Assembly (NCBI GenBank): GCA_017626815.1
Contig: JAGAHY010000121.1
Location: forward strand, 1-46,621
Direction of reading: 5' to 3'
DNA from: Bacilli bacterium
Lineage (GTDB): Bacteria; Bacillota_I; Bacilli_A; RFN20; CAG-826
Length of the DNA stretch: 46,621 nt
The translations under genes and the position numbers were made by a program. Below, in pieces: positions 35,099-43,936 of the stretch (the first letter of the stretch is position 1; every line of letters starts with the position of its first letter). Under the pieces are notes generated by a model, which was given only the letters and a program-made list of their open reading frames with translations, had not been told where the DNA came from and made no database searches.

Positions 35099-37075
35099 AT
35101 GGATAAGAAAGCACTCGAACAAGCAAACCTATCCGTTTCCGCGATGCGTTCGCTCGTCATCGACATGACCAACAAAGCCCATTCGGGGCACCCTGGCATG
35201 GCCCTAGACATCGCCCCGGCGGTGTATGCCTTATTCCATGATCACCTCATCGCTGATCCCACCCATCCCACATGGATCAACCGCGACCGCTTCGTTCTTT
35301 CCAGCGGCCACGTGAGTTCGTTGCTTTACGCGACGCTGCATCTTTGTGGCTATGACTTATCCATGGACGACCTTGGGCAGTTCCGTCAATTCGGCTCCAA
35401 GACCCCAGGCCACCCCGAATACGGTTGGACCTGTGGCGTCGATAGCACCTCGGGGCCTTTAGGCCAAGGCATCGCCACGGCCGTCGGCATGGCCATCGCC
35501 GAGCGGGCGATTTCTGGCCAATATCCTGATGCCAAGGGCGTTTTCGGCCATTACACCTATTGCGTCTGCGGCGACGGTTGCCTCCAAGAGGGCATCTCCC
35601 AAGAGGCGATTTCCCTCGCCGGCCACCATCATCTCAACAAATTGATCCTCATCTATGACCAAAACGGCGCGACCCTCGACGGGCCGACCGATGATTCTTT
35701 CAGCGAGAACGTCGAACTGCGTTTCCTCGCCAGCGAATGGAACGTCCTTAAGGTTGAGGATGGCAACGACATCGCCGCCATCTCCAAGGCCATTGGCAAA
35801 GCCAAAAAGAGCAAAGACCCGACGCTGATCATCGTTAAAACCCGCATCGGCTATGGCTCGGTGAACGAAGGTTCCCACAAAACCCATGGCGAGCCGCTAG
35901 GGGAGGAAGATGGCGCCCACGCCAAACAAGTCTATGGCTACGCCTACCCGCCCTTCACCGTCCCCGAAGAAGTCTACGCCGACTTCAAGTCCGCCTTTGC
36001 CCAGCGTGGCCAAGCCGCTTACGCCGAATTCGAGGGCGCCTGTGGCAAATTCCGCGCCGAGCATCCCGAGGAAGCGAAGAAATTCTCCGATGCCTTCGAA
36101 AGAAATTACGATTCCTATGTCCCCGCTTACCCCAACTTCGAAGTCGGGAAGGCGGAGGCGACCCGCTCCTTCTCCGGCAAATGCCTCGCCGCGCTTCATG
36201 ACGCGCTGCCGTTTACTTTCGGCGGATCCGCGGACGTGGCCGGTTCCACCAAGACGAGCATGAAGAACGAGTCCATGTTCACCTTCGACAATTTCGCCGG
36301 GCGCGACATGCATTGGGGCATCCGCGAGTTCGCGATGGCCGCCTGCTGCAACGGCATCGCCCTCCATGGCGGGTTATTGCCTTACGGCTCCACCTTCTTT
36401 GTGTTCTCGGACTATCTCAAGCCCGCGGTGAGGTTAGCCGCGCTACAAAAGCTCCCGTTATTCTATATTTTCACCCACGATAGCATCGCCGTCGGCGAAG
36501 ATGGCCCAACCCACCAGCCGATTGAACAGCTCGCGATGCTTCGCAGTATCCCTGGCCTAGAAGTCATCCGTCCCGCCGACGCCAAGGAAGTCATCGGGGC
36601 CTATGAAATCGTCCGTAAGAAAGCGGAAGGGCCCACGGCCTTGGTCTTGACCCGCCAAAACGTCGAGACCCTCGAAGCCACCGACCCCGAGAAAGTGGCG
36701 AAAGGCGGCTATCTCGTCTATAAGCCTGAGGGCGCAACCCATTTGATCCTGGCTACCGGCTCCGAAGTCGCCCCGGCGGTCCATATCGCCAAGGCTTTGG
36801 AAGAAGAGGGACTTAAAGTGGCCGTCGCCTCCTTGCCCTCGGTCTCCCGCTTCCTGGAACAGGACGAAGCTTATGTCGCGGAAGTCCTCTTCGTCCCTTG
36901 GCAGAACCGTATCTCTTTAGAGATGGCTTCGACATTCGGATGGGGAGGATTAGCCAAAAACAATATCGGCATCGACCGTTTCGGCGCCTCCGCGCCAGCC
37001 AAAGACGTCATCGCCGCCTACGGCTTCGACGAGGCTTCGCTGAAAGCCAAAGTTGTCGCGGCCCTCAAGAGGTAA
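35099..37075 (+). CDS. tkt: Transketolase
   Basis: A 658-aa thiamine-diphosphate enzyme of the non-oxidative pentose phosphate pathway, normal length. Start behind AAAGGAGATAAATC. Motifs: KAHSGHPGMALD (near 26), DRFVLSSGHVSSLLYA (near 63), GPLGQGIATAVGMA, the thiamine-diphosphate motif GDGCLQEGISQEA (near 159), the phosphate-binding HKTHGEP region, and in the second half FTHDSIAVGEDGPTHQPIEQ. It could feed ribose phosphate toward the deoB product pathway and erythrose-4-phosphate or glyceraldehyde-3-phosphate to Dxs, but these links are only metabolic knowledge. The Asp23 gene follows after 6 nt. Confidence 0.95.
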   Translation: MDKKALEQANLSVSAMRSLVIDMTNKAHSGHPGMALDIAPAVYALFHDHLIADPTHPTWINRDRFVLSSGHVSSLLYATLHLCGYDLSMDDLGQFRQFGSKTPGHPEYGWTCGVDSTSGPLGQGIATAVGMAIAERAISGQYPDAKGVFGHYTYCVCGDGCLQEGISQEAISLAGHHHLNKLILIYDQNGATLDGPTDDSFSENVELRFLASEWNVLKVEDGNDIAAISKAIGKAKKSKDPTLIIVKTRIGYGSVNEGSHKTHGEPLGEEDGAHAKQVYGYAYPPFTVPEEVYADFKSAFAQRGQAAYAEFEGACGKFRAEHPEEAKKFSDAFERNYDSYVPAYPNFEVGKAEATRSFSGKCLAALHDALPFTFGGSADVAGSTKTSMKNESMFTFDNFAGRDMHWGIREFAMAACCNGIALHGGLLPYGSTFFVFSDYLKPAVRLAALQKLPLFYIFTHDSIAVGEDGPTHQPIEQLAMLRSIPGLEVIRPADAKEVIGAYEIVRKKAEGPTALVLTRQNVETLEATDPEKVAKGGYLVYKPEGATHLILATGSEVAPAVHIAKALEEEGLKVAVASLPSVSRFLEQDEAYVAEVLFVPWQNRISLEMASTFGWGGLAKNNIGIDRFGASAPAKDVIAAYGFDEASLKAKVVAALKR

Positions 37076-37081
37076 TAAACT

Positions 37082-37423
37082 ATGGCCATGAGGGATTTCA
37101 TTTCCATCAATAATTATTCGGGTTTAGGCCAAATCGGGTTTTCCCGCGGCGCCATCGCCGCCGTCGTCTCCTATTCCGTCAAGGAAGCGGGCGAGGTACA
37201 GCTGTTTTCCCCGCGTAAAAGCTCCCGCGGCGCCGCCTCTGGGGTGAAGGTCATTTTCACCAAAGACGGCAAGGCGTTGATCAAGATGGACGTCACCGTC
37301 CACAAGGGCACGAATGTGGCCGCCGCCTGCGAAAAGGTGCAGAAGGACGTGGCCACGGCCGTCTCCTTGATGTGCGACATGGTCCCCTTCGACGTGCAAG
37401 TGAAGGTGATGCGCATTGTCTAA
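37082..37423 (+). CDS. Asp23/Gls24 (YqhY-type) family protein
   Basis: A 113-aa protein with the Asp23/DUF322 pattern: an N-terminal stretch with SRGAIAAVVSYSVKE, the central GVKVIFTKDGKALIKMDVTV and a C-terminal VQKDVATAVSLMC with VQVKVMRIV. In Bacillus the related yqhY sits just upstream of nusB and is tied to lipid synthesis control and envelope stress; here it also lies close to nusB. The ATG at 37082 follows GAGGTAATAAACT; the ATG two codons in is also possible. The stop is overlapped by the TTG start of the next gene. Confidence 0.82.
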   Translation: MAMRDFISINNYSGLGQIGFSRGAIAAVVSYSVKEAGEVQLFSPRKSSRGAASGVKVIFTKDGKALIKMDVTVHKGTNVAAACEKVQKDVATAVSLMCDMVPFDVQVKVMRIV

Positions 37424-37910
37424 AAACAATCAGCAAGCAAGGGAGCGTTTCGACTCCCTTTTGTCTACCTACCAGAAAATCTGCATTTTGCTGCTGTTCC
37501 CGCCGCTGATGACGACGTTTTCCTGTTTCGTTGGCTTGTTTGCCCCGAATTACCAGATGACTTTGGCGATGGCATTCGCCTTTGGCGTCAAGCAATTCGC
37601 CGGAGAGCAGGGCGCTTTGATCGCCTTAATCGCGTCCCTTGGCGTGACCGCCGCCTCCGTCCCTTTGACCATCTTCGGGGCGAAAGGAAAACTCTGGTGC
37701 TATGTCCTGGGCATGGCGTTAATCTTCGCCGATACGGTCTACCTTGGCTTTCTTTTTGGTTCCTATGAAACGATGCGCTTCGTGATTACGATGATCATCC
37801 ACGTGGCCTTCCTTGGGGCCTATGTCGTGGGGTTAGTTTTCTATCTCCGCGCCGACAAATATCTCAAGCTACATTCGAAGGAAATCCTCAGCCAACGCAA
37901 AAGAAAGTAG
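37416..37910 (+). CDS. Four-span membrane protein between asp23 and nusB
   Basis: A 164-aa membrane protein I do not recognise. It starts at a TTG (37416) overlapping the Asp23 stop by 8 nt, with AAGGTGAT at the right distance upstream. Hydrophobic segments lie at about 22-44, 55-80, 88-112 and 124-145, and the C-terminus is Lys/Arg-rich (YLRADKYLKLHSKEILSQRK), which places it inside by the positive-inside rule. Overlapping translation with the Asp23 protein suggests that the two may work together, for instance by recruiting Asp23 to the membrane as AmaP does in Staphylococcus; that parallel is inference only. Confidence 0.65.
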   Translation: MSKNNQQARERFDSLLSTYQKICILLLFPPLMTTFSCFVGLFAPNYQMTLAMAFAFGVKQFAGEQGALIALIASLGVTAASVPLTIFGAKGKLWCYVLGMALIFADTVYLGFLFGSYETMRFVITMIIHVAFLGAYVVGLVFYLRADKYLKLHSKEILSQRKRK

Positions 37911-37995
37911 GGCGACAAGCCCATATGCCGCATTGCCTATGGCAAGAACGCGGCCTCTATGGTAAGATTTGGCCGCTCTTAAGGAGAATGGTTCT

Positions 37996-38442
37996 ATGTA
38001 CGATGACGATGAATTCACGCTGGACGAATCGCGCAACAGCATGCAAAAGGCGGCGCTGATCGCGATTTATGACGCCCTCACATACCGTGACATGGGCTTA
38101 GAGGTCGATGTCCGCGGCATCGTCAGCGCCCTTTTTGACGATCGGCCTTATGAAGATTGCGGCTATTTCGTGAAGGCTTGCTTGGTCATGGCCATGAAGC
38201 ATTTCAACGAGATCGTCGAGGCCTATAACAAACTGATGCGCGGCTGGACTTTCGACCGCCGCAACCGCGTCGAGCAAGCCATCTTGCTTTTGGCCTACGC
38301 CCATTTCTACTATGTAGAACCCGAGGTCGAGAAAGGCGTCGTCATCGACATCGCCGTCAAGCAAGCCAAAGCCTACCTCGACATGAAGGACTACAAATTC
38401 GTCAACGCCATTTTGGACAACGCCTTGACCCATGCAGAATAA
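37996..38442 (+). CDS. nusB: Transcription antitermination factor NusB
   Basis: A 148-aa all-helical NusB that, with NusE, supports rRNA antitermination. The ATG at 37996 follows AAGGAG; a TTG nine codons upstream lacks a ribosome site. The family pattern is visible in MQKAALIAIYDALTY (near 16), a central helix WTFDRRNRVEQAILLLAYAH and the terminal VVIDIAVKQAKAYLDMKDYKFVNAIL, a close match to the NusB C-terminal NEAVELAK..YGxxxSxkFINGVL region. xseA overlaps the last 11 nt. An inverted repeat GCGGCC/GGCCGC (37950-37955, 37971-37976) lies just before its ribosome site. Confidence 0.88.
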   Translation: MYDDDEFTLDESRNSMQKAALIAIYDALTYRDMGLEVDVRGIVSALFDDRPYEDCGYFVKACLVMAMKHFNEIVEAYNKLMRGWTFDRRNRVEQAILLLAYAHFYYVEPEVEKGVVIDIAVKQAKAYLDMKDYKFVNAILDNALTHAE

Positions 38443-39640
38443 CCCCCAGCGCGAAACGATTTCCGTTTCCGAGCTTAACGCCTACATCAAGGCCAAGCTC
38501 GAGGGGGATTTTTTGTTGTCCTCGGTGTACCTGCGCGCCGAGATCAGCAATTTCAAAATCTATCCTAGCGGCCATTGCTATTTCACCCTGAAAGACAAAG
38601 ACTCCATGATCTCCGCGGTCATGTGGGCCTCCAGCGCCACGCGGCTTTCCTTCCGTCCCAAAGATGGGGACGAAGTTCTTTGCCATGGCCGGGTTGGCGT
38701 CTATCCGCCGCGAGGTTCTTACCAATTTTCCGTCGATCAAATGGAGCTTTTTGGGCTTGGGGCCGAGCTTTTGCGGCTAGAACAGCTAAAGAAAAGACTC
38801 GCCGCGGAAGGGCTCTTTGACGCGGAGCGCAAACGGATGTTGCCCCGCTTTCCGCGACGGGTTGGCGTTATCGCTGGCAAAGATTCGGCCGGGTTACGCG
38901 ATATCGTCGTCAACATCTATAACCGCTGGCCCATCATTGAATTGGTTCAGTTTCCGTCGTTAGTCCAAGGCAAAGAGGCCCCTAAAGACCTCATCGCCAA
39001 CTTCAACAAAGCCCAAGAAGCGGATTTGGACGTCCTAATCGTCGCTAGGGGTGGCGGCAGCAGCGAGGATTTGATGGCCTTTAACGATGAAGGCCTCGTC
39101 CGCGCCTTAGCCACCAGCAACTGCCCCGTGATTTCGGCCGTCGGCCACGAAGTGGACGTTACGCTTACCGATTTAGTCGCGGATAAGCGCGTTTCGACCC
39201 CTACGGGAGCGGCCGTGGCGGCGGTTCCCGACAAAAACGAGATCTTCCAAGGCCTAGACGAATCCTTAACGCGCCTCCAAAACGCGATTTTAGGCCGTTT
39301 AGAGCGTTTAAAGACCAAGCTCGGGTATCTTTCGGGTCGGAGCTTCTTTTTGCGTCCAGAGAGCCTTTATCACGATAAAATCGAGAAGCTGGAGACCATG
39401 CGCCATCGCTTGGAGCTCGGCGTCGGCAACCAGATGCAAAGAAAATCCCAACAAGTGGATGCCCTAAAAGAAAAGCTTGGGGCGCTTGATCCCTTTAAAG
39501 TGCTGGGCAGGGGTTACTCCATCCTTATGGATGAGCAGGGGAAGCCCGTGACCAAAACCCAGGATATCGAAATCGGCGAACGTATCAAGACGCGCCTGAA
39601 AGATGGTATAATAGAGTCACAAGTCGTGGCGAAAGAATAA
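38432..39640 (+). CDS. xseA: Exodeoxyribonuclease VII large subunit
   Basis: A 402-aa large subunit of ExoVII. The start overlaps nusB by 11 nt, so it is translationally coupled. N-terminal OB-fold (about 8-105; ISVSELNAYIK, LRAEISNFKIYPSGHCYFTL), then the catalytic domain with RVGVIAGKDSAGLRDIV, the conserved VARGGGSSEDLMAFND and PVISAVGHEVDVTLTD (active-site region), a coiled-coil stretch (about 270-345) and the C-terminal LGRGYSI. Slightly shorter than the E. coli protein (456 aa). It is followed after 5 nt by the small subunit. Confidence 0.95.
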   Translation: MQNNPQRETISVSELNAYIKAKLEGDFLLSSVYLRAEISNFKIYPSGHCYFTLKDKDSMISAVMWASSATRLSFRPKDGDEVLCHGRVGVYPPRGSYQFSVDQMELFGLGAELLRLEQLKKRLAAEGLFDAERKRMLPRFPRRVGVIAGKDSAGLRDIVVNIYNRWPIIELVQFPSLVQGKEAPKDLIANFNKAQEADLDVLIVARGGGSSEDLMAFNDEGLVRALATSNCPVISAVGHEVDVTLTDLVADKRVSTPTGAAVAAVPDKNEIFQGLDESLTRLQNAILGRLERLKTKLGYLSGRSFFLRPESLYHDKIEKLETMRHRLELGVGNQMQRKSQQVDALKEKLGALDPFKVLGRGYSILMDEQGKPVTKTQDIEIGERIKTRLKDGIIESQVVAKE

Positions 39641-39651
39641 GGAGCATGACC

Positions 39652-39855
39652 ATGAGCGAAGAAAAGAAAAGCTTTGAAGAGCGTTTGTCCCGCCTCGACC
39701 AAATCGTCGCTAAAGTCGAAGGGGAAACATTACCCTTGGACGAGGCGATGAAACTATTCGAAGAAGGTAAGAAATTAATCGACTCCCTGCAAAGCGAATT
39801 GAAAGAAGCGGAAGAGAAGATTGCAAAGTCCCTGAAAGGGAATTCCGAAAATTAG
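39652..39855 (+). CDS. xseB: Exodeoxyribonuclease VII small subunit
   Basis: A 67-aa helical small subunit. The ATG at 39652 is preferred because AAGGAG (39639-39644) precedes it by 7 nt; the in-frame ATG at 39646 is too close. The family signature is SFEERLSRLDQIVAKVEGE followed by LPLDEAMKLFEEG and a Lys/Glu-rich helix, matching the usual 60-80 aa length. In Bacillus the next gene is ispA; here dxs follows after 25 nt with no ispA between. Confidence 0.93.
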   Translation: MSEEKKSFEERLSRLDQIVAKVEGETLPLDEAMKLFEEGKKLIDSLQSELKEAEEKIAKSLKGNSEN

Positions 39856-39880
39856 TAGATTTATAGTAGAAGTTCAGTTT

Positions 39881-41764
39881 ATGTCTGGTAATAATTCCAA
39901 AACCCCTTTATTCTATGAGGATCCCTCATTTTTGAAGGATAAGACCTATCCGGAACTTTCCGCTATCTGCAAGGATATCCGCACCGAAATCATCCGCATT
40001 TGCTCCGAATACGGCGGTCATTTGTCCCCAAACTTGGGCGACGTCGAGCTCACCGTGGCGTTGCACCGCCAGTTCGATTTCAAACGGGATAAGCTCATCT
40101 TCGACGTCGGTCATCAATGCTACGCGCATAAGATCCTCACGGGTAGAAGCCTCGAACATCTTAACGAAAAAGACCACGTGGCGGGTTTCCAGAAGGTCGC
40201 CGAGTCCGTGTATGACCCTTGGGAAGCAGGGCATTCCTCGACTTCCATCAGTGCCGCCCAAGCCTTTGCTTACGCCCGCGACCAAAAGAAGGAAAAGTTC
40301 GATGTGGTGGCCTTTATCGGCGATTCTTCCATCGTCAATGGCCTCTCTTTCGAAGCTTTGAATAATGTCGGCGCGCATAACAACAAAGTCATCGTCATCC
40401 TCAACGATAACGACATGTCGATTTCCCAACCCGTAGGCGCGCTAGGCAATTTCTTTAGAAAGATTTCCACCGGCAAAGCCTATAACACCTTCAAAAGAGG
40501 CTACCGTAATGTCTTGTTCCGTTCCAAGGCCGGCCACAAAATCTACGACTGGAGCTCCGCCTTTAAGAACAAAATCAAGCGCAAACTGATCTCGAGCAAT
40601 ATCTTCGATAACCTCGGATTCAACTATATCGGCCCCGTCGACGGCCATGACATCAAAGCCTTGGAAAAAGCCCTCATCCGCGCGAAAAGGTCGACCAAAT
40701 CGGTCGTTTTGCACGCGATCACCATCAAAGGGCGCGGCTATTCCTACGCCGAAAAAGACAAAACCGGCTATTGGCATGGCGTCACTCCCTTTGACATCGA
40801 AACCGGCCAACCGAAGAATTTCCATCCCGGGAAGATCTCCTGGAGTCATTTCTTCGCCGACCTCACCGAGGAAATCATGAAGGAAAAGCCCTATGCCCAG
40901 CTCGTCGTCCCCGCGACGAGAAAGGGCAGTGGCTTAGAGAAAGTTTTCTCCACTTATGAGGAACGCTGCCACGACGTCGGCATCGCCGAAGAGCACGCGG
41001 CTACCCTCTGCGGTGGCTTATACATGAACGGATATCATCCGATTTTATCGATATATTCGACGTTCATGCAACGTTGCTATGACGAACTTAGCCACGACTG
41101 CGCCAGAATGAAGGCCAACATGACGGTCCTCGTCGACCGCGCGGGCATGGTGGGCAAAAACGGTGATACCCATCAAGGTATCTATGACGTGGCCTACATG
41201 AAGACCATCCCCAATACCGTCATCACAATGCCCTCGACCAAGGCCATCGCCAAGGCCCTTTATTATCAATCCTTCGATAAACACGGCCTTTTCGTGATCC
41301 GTTATCCTCGCGAGATGGTTTCGGAAACGGAAGATTATTTCCATGTGGACTTACCCTATCTTCGTTGGCGCTACGAAGGGCTCACCACGACCAAGAAAGT
41401 CGCCGCAGTCGTCGTCGGACCCCGCGAACGCGATATGGTCGAGGAAGTCAAAAAGCGTTACCTCGACGTCGAAATCATCGATCCCGTCTATCTTTATCCG
41501 TTGCAGGAAGATAACCTCTTGCCGTTGCTTCAGTATGAGAACATCGTCCTTTATGACTGCTATGGAACGAAGGAAGGCTTCGCCGACAGCGTCTGTTCGT
41601 CCTTACTCTCTTTAGGATATAAAGGGAAAGTCCTCGTCCGCGCCATCCCTAACGTCTTCGTGTCCCAAGCCAAATCCAGCGAGCAACTTGGCCAATTCGG
41701 TTTGCTTCCGGAGCAGATTTGCCTCGAGCTTGAAGCCATTCTCAAGAAACAAGCCGGCTTTTAG
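39881..41764 (+). CDS. dxs: 1-deoxy-D-xylulose-5-phosphate synthase
   Basis: A 627-aa thiamine-diphosphate enzyme starting the MEP isoprenoid pathway. Motifs: GGHLSPNLGDVELTVALH (near 45), DVGHQCYAHKILTGR, the thiamine-diphosphate region at 147-150, FNYIGPVDGHD, IKGRGYSYAE, the transketolase-like VGIAEEHAATLCGG and GDTHQGIYDVAY. The cofactor motif reads GDSSIVNG instead of the usual GDG, although the downstream LNDNDMSIS part is intact. No ribosome site is clear before the ATG; AGAAG 12 nt upstream is weak. Position after xseAB matches Bacillus gene order. Confidence 0.93.
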   Translation: MSGNNSKTPLFYEDPSFLKDKTYPELSAICKDIRTEIIRICSEYGGHLSPNLGDVELTVALHRQFDFKRDKLIFDVGHQCYAHKILTGRSLEHLNEKDHVAGFQKVAESVYDPWEAGHSSTSISAAQAFAYARDQKKEKFDVVAFIGDSSIVNGLSFEALNNVGAHNNKVIVILNDNDMSISQPVGALGNFFRKISTGKAYNTFKRGYRNVLFRSKAGHKIYDWSSAFKNKIKRKLISSNIFDNLGFNYIGPVDGHDIKALEKALIRAKRSTKSVVLHAITIKGRGYSYAEKDKTGYWHGVTPFDIETGQPKNFHPGKISWSHFFADLTEEIMKEKPYAQLVVPATRKGSGLEKVFSTYEERCHDVGIAEEHAATLCGGLYMNGYHPILSIYSTFMQRCYDELSHDCARMKANMTVLVDRAGMVGKNGDTHQGIYDVAYMKTIPNTVITMPSTKAIAKALYYQSFDKHGLFVIRYPREMVSETEDYFHVDLPYLRWRYEGLTTTKKVAAVVVGPRERDMVEEVKKRYLDVEIIDPVYLYPLQEDNLLPLLQYENIVLYDCYGTKEGFADSVCSSLLSLGYKGKVLVRAIPNVFVSQAKSSEQLGQFGLLPEQICLELEAILKKQAGF

Positions 41765-41820
41765 CCGCATGCCGCAAAATCGCTATATAACTTAACATAA
41801 TCTAGGGGCATAATTAAGGT

Positions 41821-43005
41821 ATGTCCAAGGTCATCATGCACATTGACTTGAATGCCTTCTTCGCGACCTGCGAAGTTTTGCGTGACCCTTCCTTGAAAGG
41901 CAAACCCTTGATCGTGGGGCATGTGGGACGCTCGGGAATCGTCTCGACTTGCTCTTACGAAGCCCGCAAATACGGCGTCCATAGCGGGCAGCCGACCTTC
42001 CAAGCCCTCAAGTGTTGCCCCGAGGCGATCGTCGTCGAGCCGCATTTCAAAATCTATGAGGTTTATTCCCGTTCGTTTTTCTCTTATGTGAAACGCTACT
42101 CGCAGATCATCGAAGTCGCCTCCATCGACGAATGCTATGTCGATATGACCAAACCCTTGACGGAATGCAAAGATCCCGTGGCGTATCTTCGCGCGATGCA
42201 GTTCGAACTCAAGAAGGAGACAGGGCTATCCTGTTCCATCGGCATCGCCCCGACGAAATGGCTCGCGAAGATGGCCAGCGACATGAAAAAGCCGATGGGG
42301 CTGGTCTTTTTGCGCAAAAAGGATATCCCCAAGATGCTCTATCCCATGCCCATCGAGAACTTTTGGGGCATCGGCAAGAAGACGACGCCGCGTCTTCGTG
42401 AGCATGGCATCAACACCATCGGGGACCTCGCCAAAGCCGTCGAATATGAGGATAGTTATCTGCAAAAAGAACTCGGCAAGTTCTATCTAACCGTCAAGCA
42501 GTGGATCCAAGGGGGTGGAAGCGACACGGTCGAAGTCGAATACGCCGACCCCAAATCCATCGGGGTGTCCGAGACCTTGATGTATGACTCCACGGGCTAT
42601 GACGAAATCTCCAAAACCCTCCATGAAATCTGTTTGGAAGTCTCCCGCCGCGCCGCCAAGGAAAACAAAGTCGGCAAAGGCATGACCCTGCACGTCAAAG
42701 ACACCGCATTCAAATCCCATAGCAAAGCCATGACCTTCGAGGAGCCTACCCGCGATGGGGAGACGCTTTTCGCCCGCGCCTCGGCCCTATATAAAGCCCA
42801 TTACAACACGTTGGAAGTAAGGCTGGTGGGGGTAACGCTAGAAAAACTAGGCTCCATGGCCAAAGCCGAAGTGCAGATGAACCTTTGGAACTACGAGCAG
42901 TATGAGGAGCTCGACAAAACCAAGCTCCTCATCGCCGAATTGAACCGCAAACTCGATAAGCCATCTTTAATGCGCTTATCCGAAGCCAAAAAGAAAGGGG
43001 AATAG
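41821..43005 (+). CDS. dinB: DNA polymerase IV (Y-family translesion polymerase)
   Basis: A 394-aa Y-family polymerase. Motifs: VIMHIDLNAFFATCE (catalytic Asp in the palm, near residue 9), STCSYEARKYGV, the catalytic SIDECYVD (Asp103, Glu104), SCSIGIAPTKWLAKMASDMKKP, a helix-hairpin-helix thumb with FWGIGKKTTPRLREHGI, and the little-finger domain (about 240-350). No consensus beta-clamp box is obvious. Upstream, CATAAT (41809-41814) lies 7 nt before the ATG and only AAGG could serve as ribosome site, so the mRNA may be nearly leaderless. xerD follows after one base. Confidence 0.93.
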   Translation: MSKVIMHIDLNAFFATCEVLRDPSLKGKPLIVGHVGRSGIVSTCSYEARKYGVHSGQPTFQALKCCPEAIVVEPHFKIYEVYSRSFFSYVKRYSQIIEVASIDECYVDMTKPLTECKDPVAYLRAMQFELKKETGLSCSIGIAPTKWLAKMASDMKKPMGLVFLRKKDIPKMLYPMPIENFWGIGKKTTPRLREHGINTIGDLAKAVEYEDSYLQKELGKFYLTVKQWIQGGGSDTVEVEYADPKSIGVSETLMYDSTGYDEISKTLHEICLEVSRRAAKENKVGKGMTLHVKDTAFKSHSKAMTFEEPTRDGETLFARASALYKAHYNTLEVRLVGVTLEKLGSMAKAEVQMNLWNYEQYEELDKTKLLIAELNRKLDKPSLMRLSEAKKKGE

Positions 43006-43006
43006 C

Positions 43007-43903
43007 ATGGACTTGCCCATGGAAGACGCGCTGGAAAACTATTTCCAATACTTGCTGGTTGAGCGGGGCCTTTCACGCACCTCCATCGAGGACTATAGGT
43101 CGGATTTGAAGATATTCCTCGAGATGTTCCCTGACCGCACCAGCACCGATAAGCTTCTTTCCAGCGACATCTATGATTTCACCCTTAAGCAAGGCGAGGA
43201 AGAGCGTTCCTCCGCGACCATTTCCCGCCGGATATCGACGCTTTATGGATTTTTCCAGTTCTTGGCTCGGGAGGGGTATATCGCTTCCCCGGGCGACCGC
43301 GTCGAACGCCCTAAATCCTCCAAGCGCCTGCCCGTGGTCATCTCCAGGGAAGAAGTCGAGGCTTTGCTTGACCAGCCTAACCCCGACAAAGATTCCTCTT
43401 CCCGCGATAAGGCGATGTTGGAAGTAATGTATGCTTCGGGCCTTCGCGTCAGCGAGCTATGCGCCTTAAAACTCAAAGACGTCCATTTCAGCGAGAATGT
43501 CATCATCGTCTCCAAAGGCAAAGGGGCCAAAGGCCGCGTCGTTCCCGTCTCCCCGTTTGCCTTGGAATGGCTTAGCCACTATATCGACGGGGCCAGGAAA
43601 CGTAATCCCGGCAAAAAGTCCCCGTATATCTTCCTTAACCGCGAAGGGGAACCCATATCGCGGCAATATTTCTTCATGCAGGTGAAAAAATACGCCGTGG
43701 AGGCTGGCATCCGCAACGCCGATGCCATCTCGCCCCATACGCTAAGGCACTGTTTCGCCACCCATCTCATCGAGGCGGGGGCGGAAGTGCGCGCGGTGCA
43801 GGAGATGCTTGGCCACGCCCACCTGTCCACGACCCAAATCTACACCCACGTATCGACAAGACGAATCTATGAAGCCTACGCGGCCTTTGCCAGCCGCAAA
43901 TAA
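43007..43903 (+). CDS. xerD: Tyrosine recombinase, XerD type
   Basis: A 298-aa site-specific recombinase. Start behind AAAGGGGA, one base after dinB. N-terminal SAM-like core-binding domain (about 5-92; [20 protein letters not shown]). The catalytic domain carries the family set: Arg147 (ASGLRVSEL), Lys in [10 protein letters not shown], His244 and Arg247 ([13 protein letters not shown]), His270 ([10 protein letters not shown]) and nucleophile Tyr279 (IYTHVS). Arg247 is encoded by AGG. The following deoB is the same neighbour as in Bacillus (xerD-drm), which supports the chromosomal dimer-resolution recombinase over a mobile-element integrase. Confidence 0.93.
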   Translation: MDLPMEDALENYFQYLLVERGLSRTSIEDYRSDLKIFLEMFPDRTSTDKLLSSDIYDFTLKQGEEERSSATISRRISTLYGFFQFLAREGYIASPGDRVERPKSSKRLPVVISREEVEALLDQPNPDKDSSSRDKAMLEVMYASGLRVSELCALKLKDVHFSENVIIVSKGKGAKGRVVPVSPFALEWLSHYIDGARKRNPGKKSPYIFLNREGEPISRQYFFMQVKKYAVEAGIRNADAISPHTLRHCFATHLIEAGAEVRAVQEMLGHAHLSTTQIYTHVSTRRIYEAYAAFASRK

Positions 43904-43907
43904 TGTG

Positions 43908-43913
43908 TATAAT
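43908..43913 (+). promoter_or_regulatory. -10 box upstream of deoB
   Basis: A perfect TATAAT between xerD and deoB, 24 nt before the ATG. A TTGCCA at 43887-43892 is 15 nt upstream, slightly short spacing. Confidence 0.5.
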
Positions 43914-43936
43914 AATCTGTCCCGGAGGTCACACCT

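Noticed and set aside
43745-43747. Possible AGG reassignment (Met), known from some uncultivated Bacilli
   Set aside because: AGG encodes the conserved catalytic Arg of XerD (HTLRH), the Arg of the Rel RFKD motif and the glycine-rich Arg in Obg, so AGG reads as Arg here.
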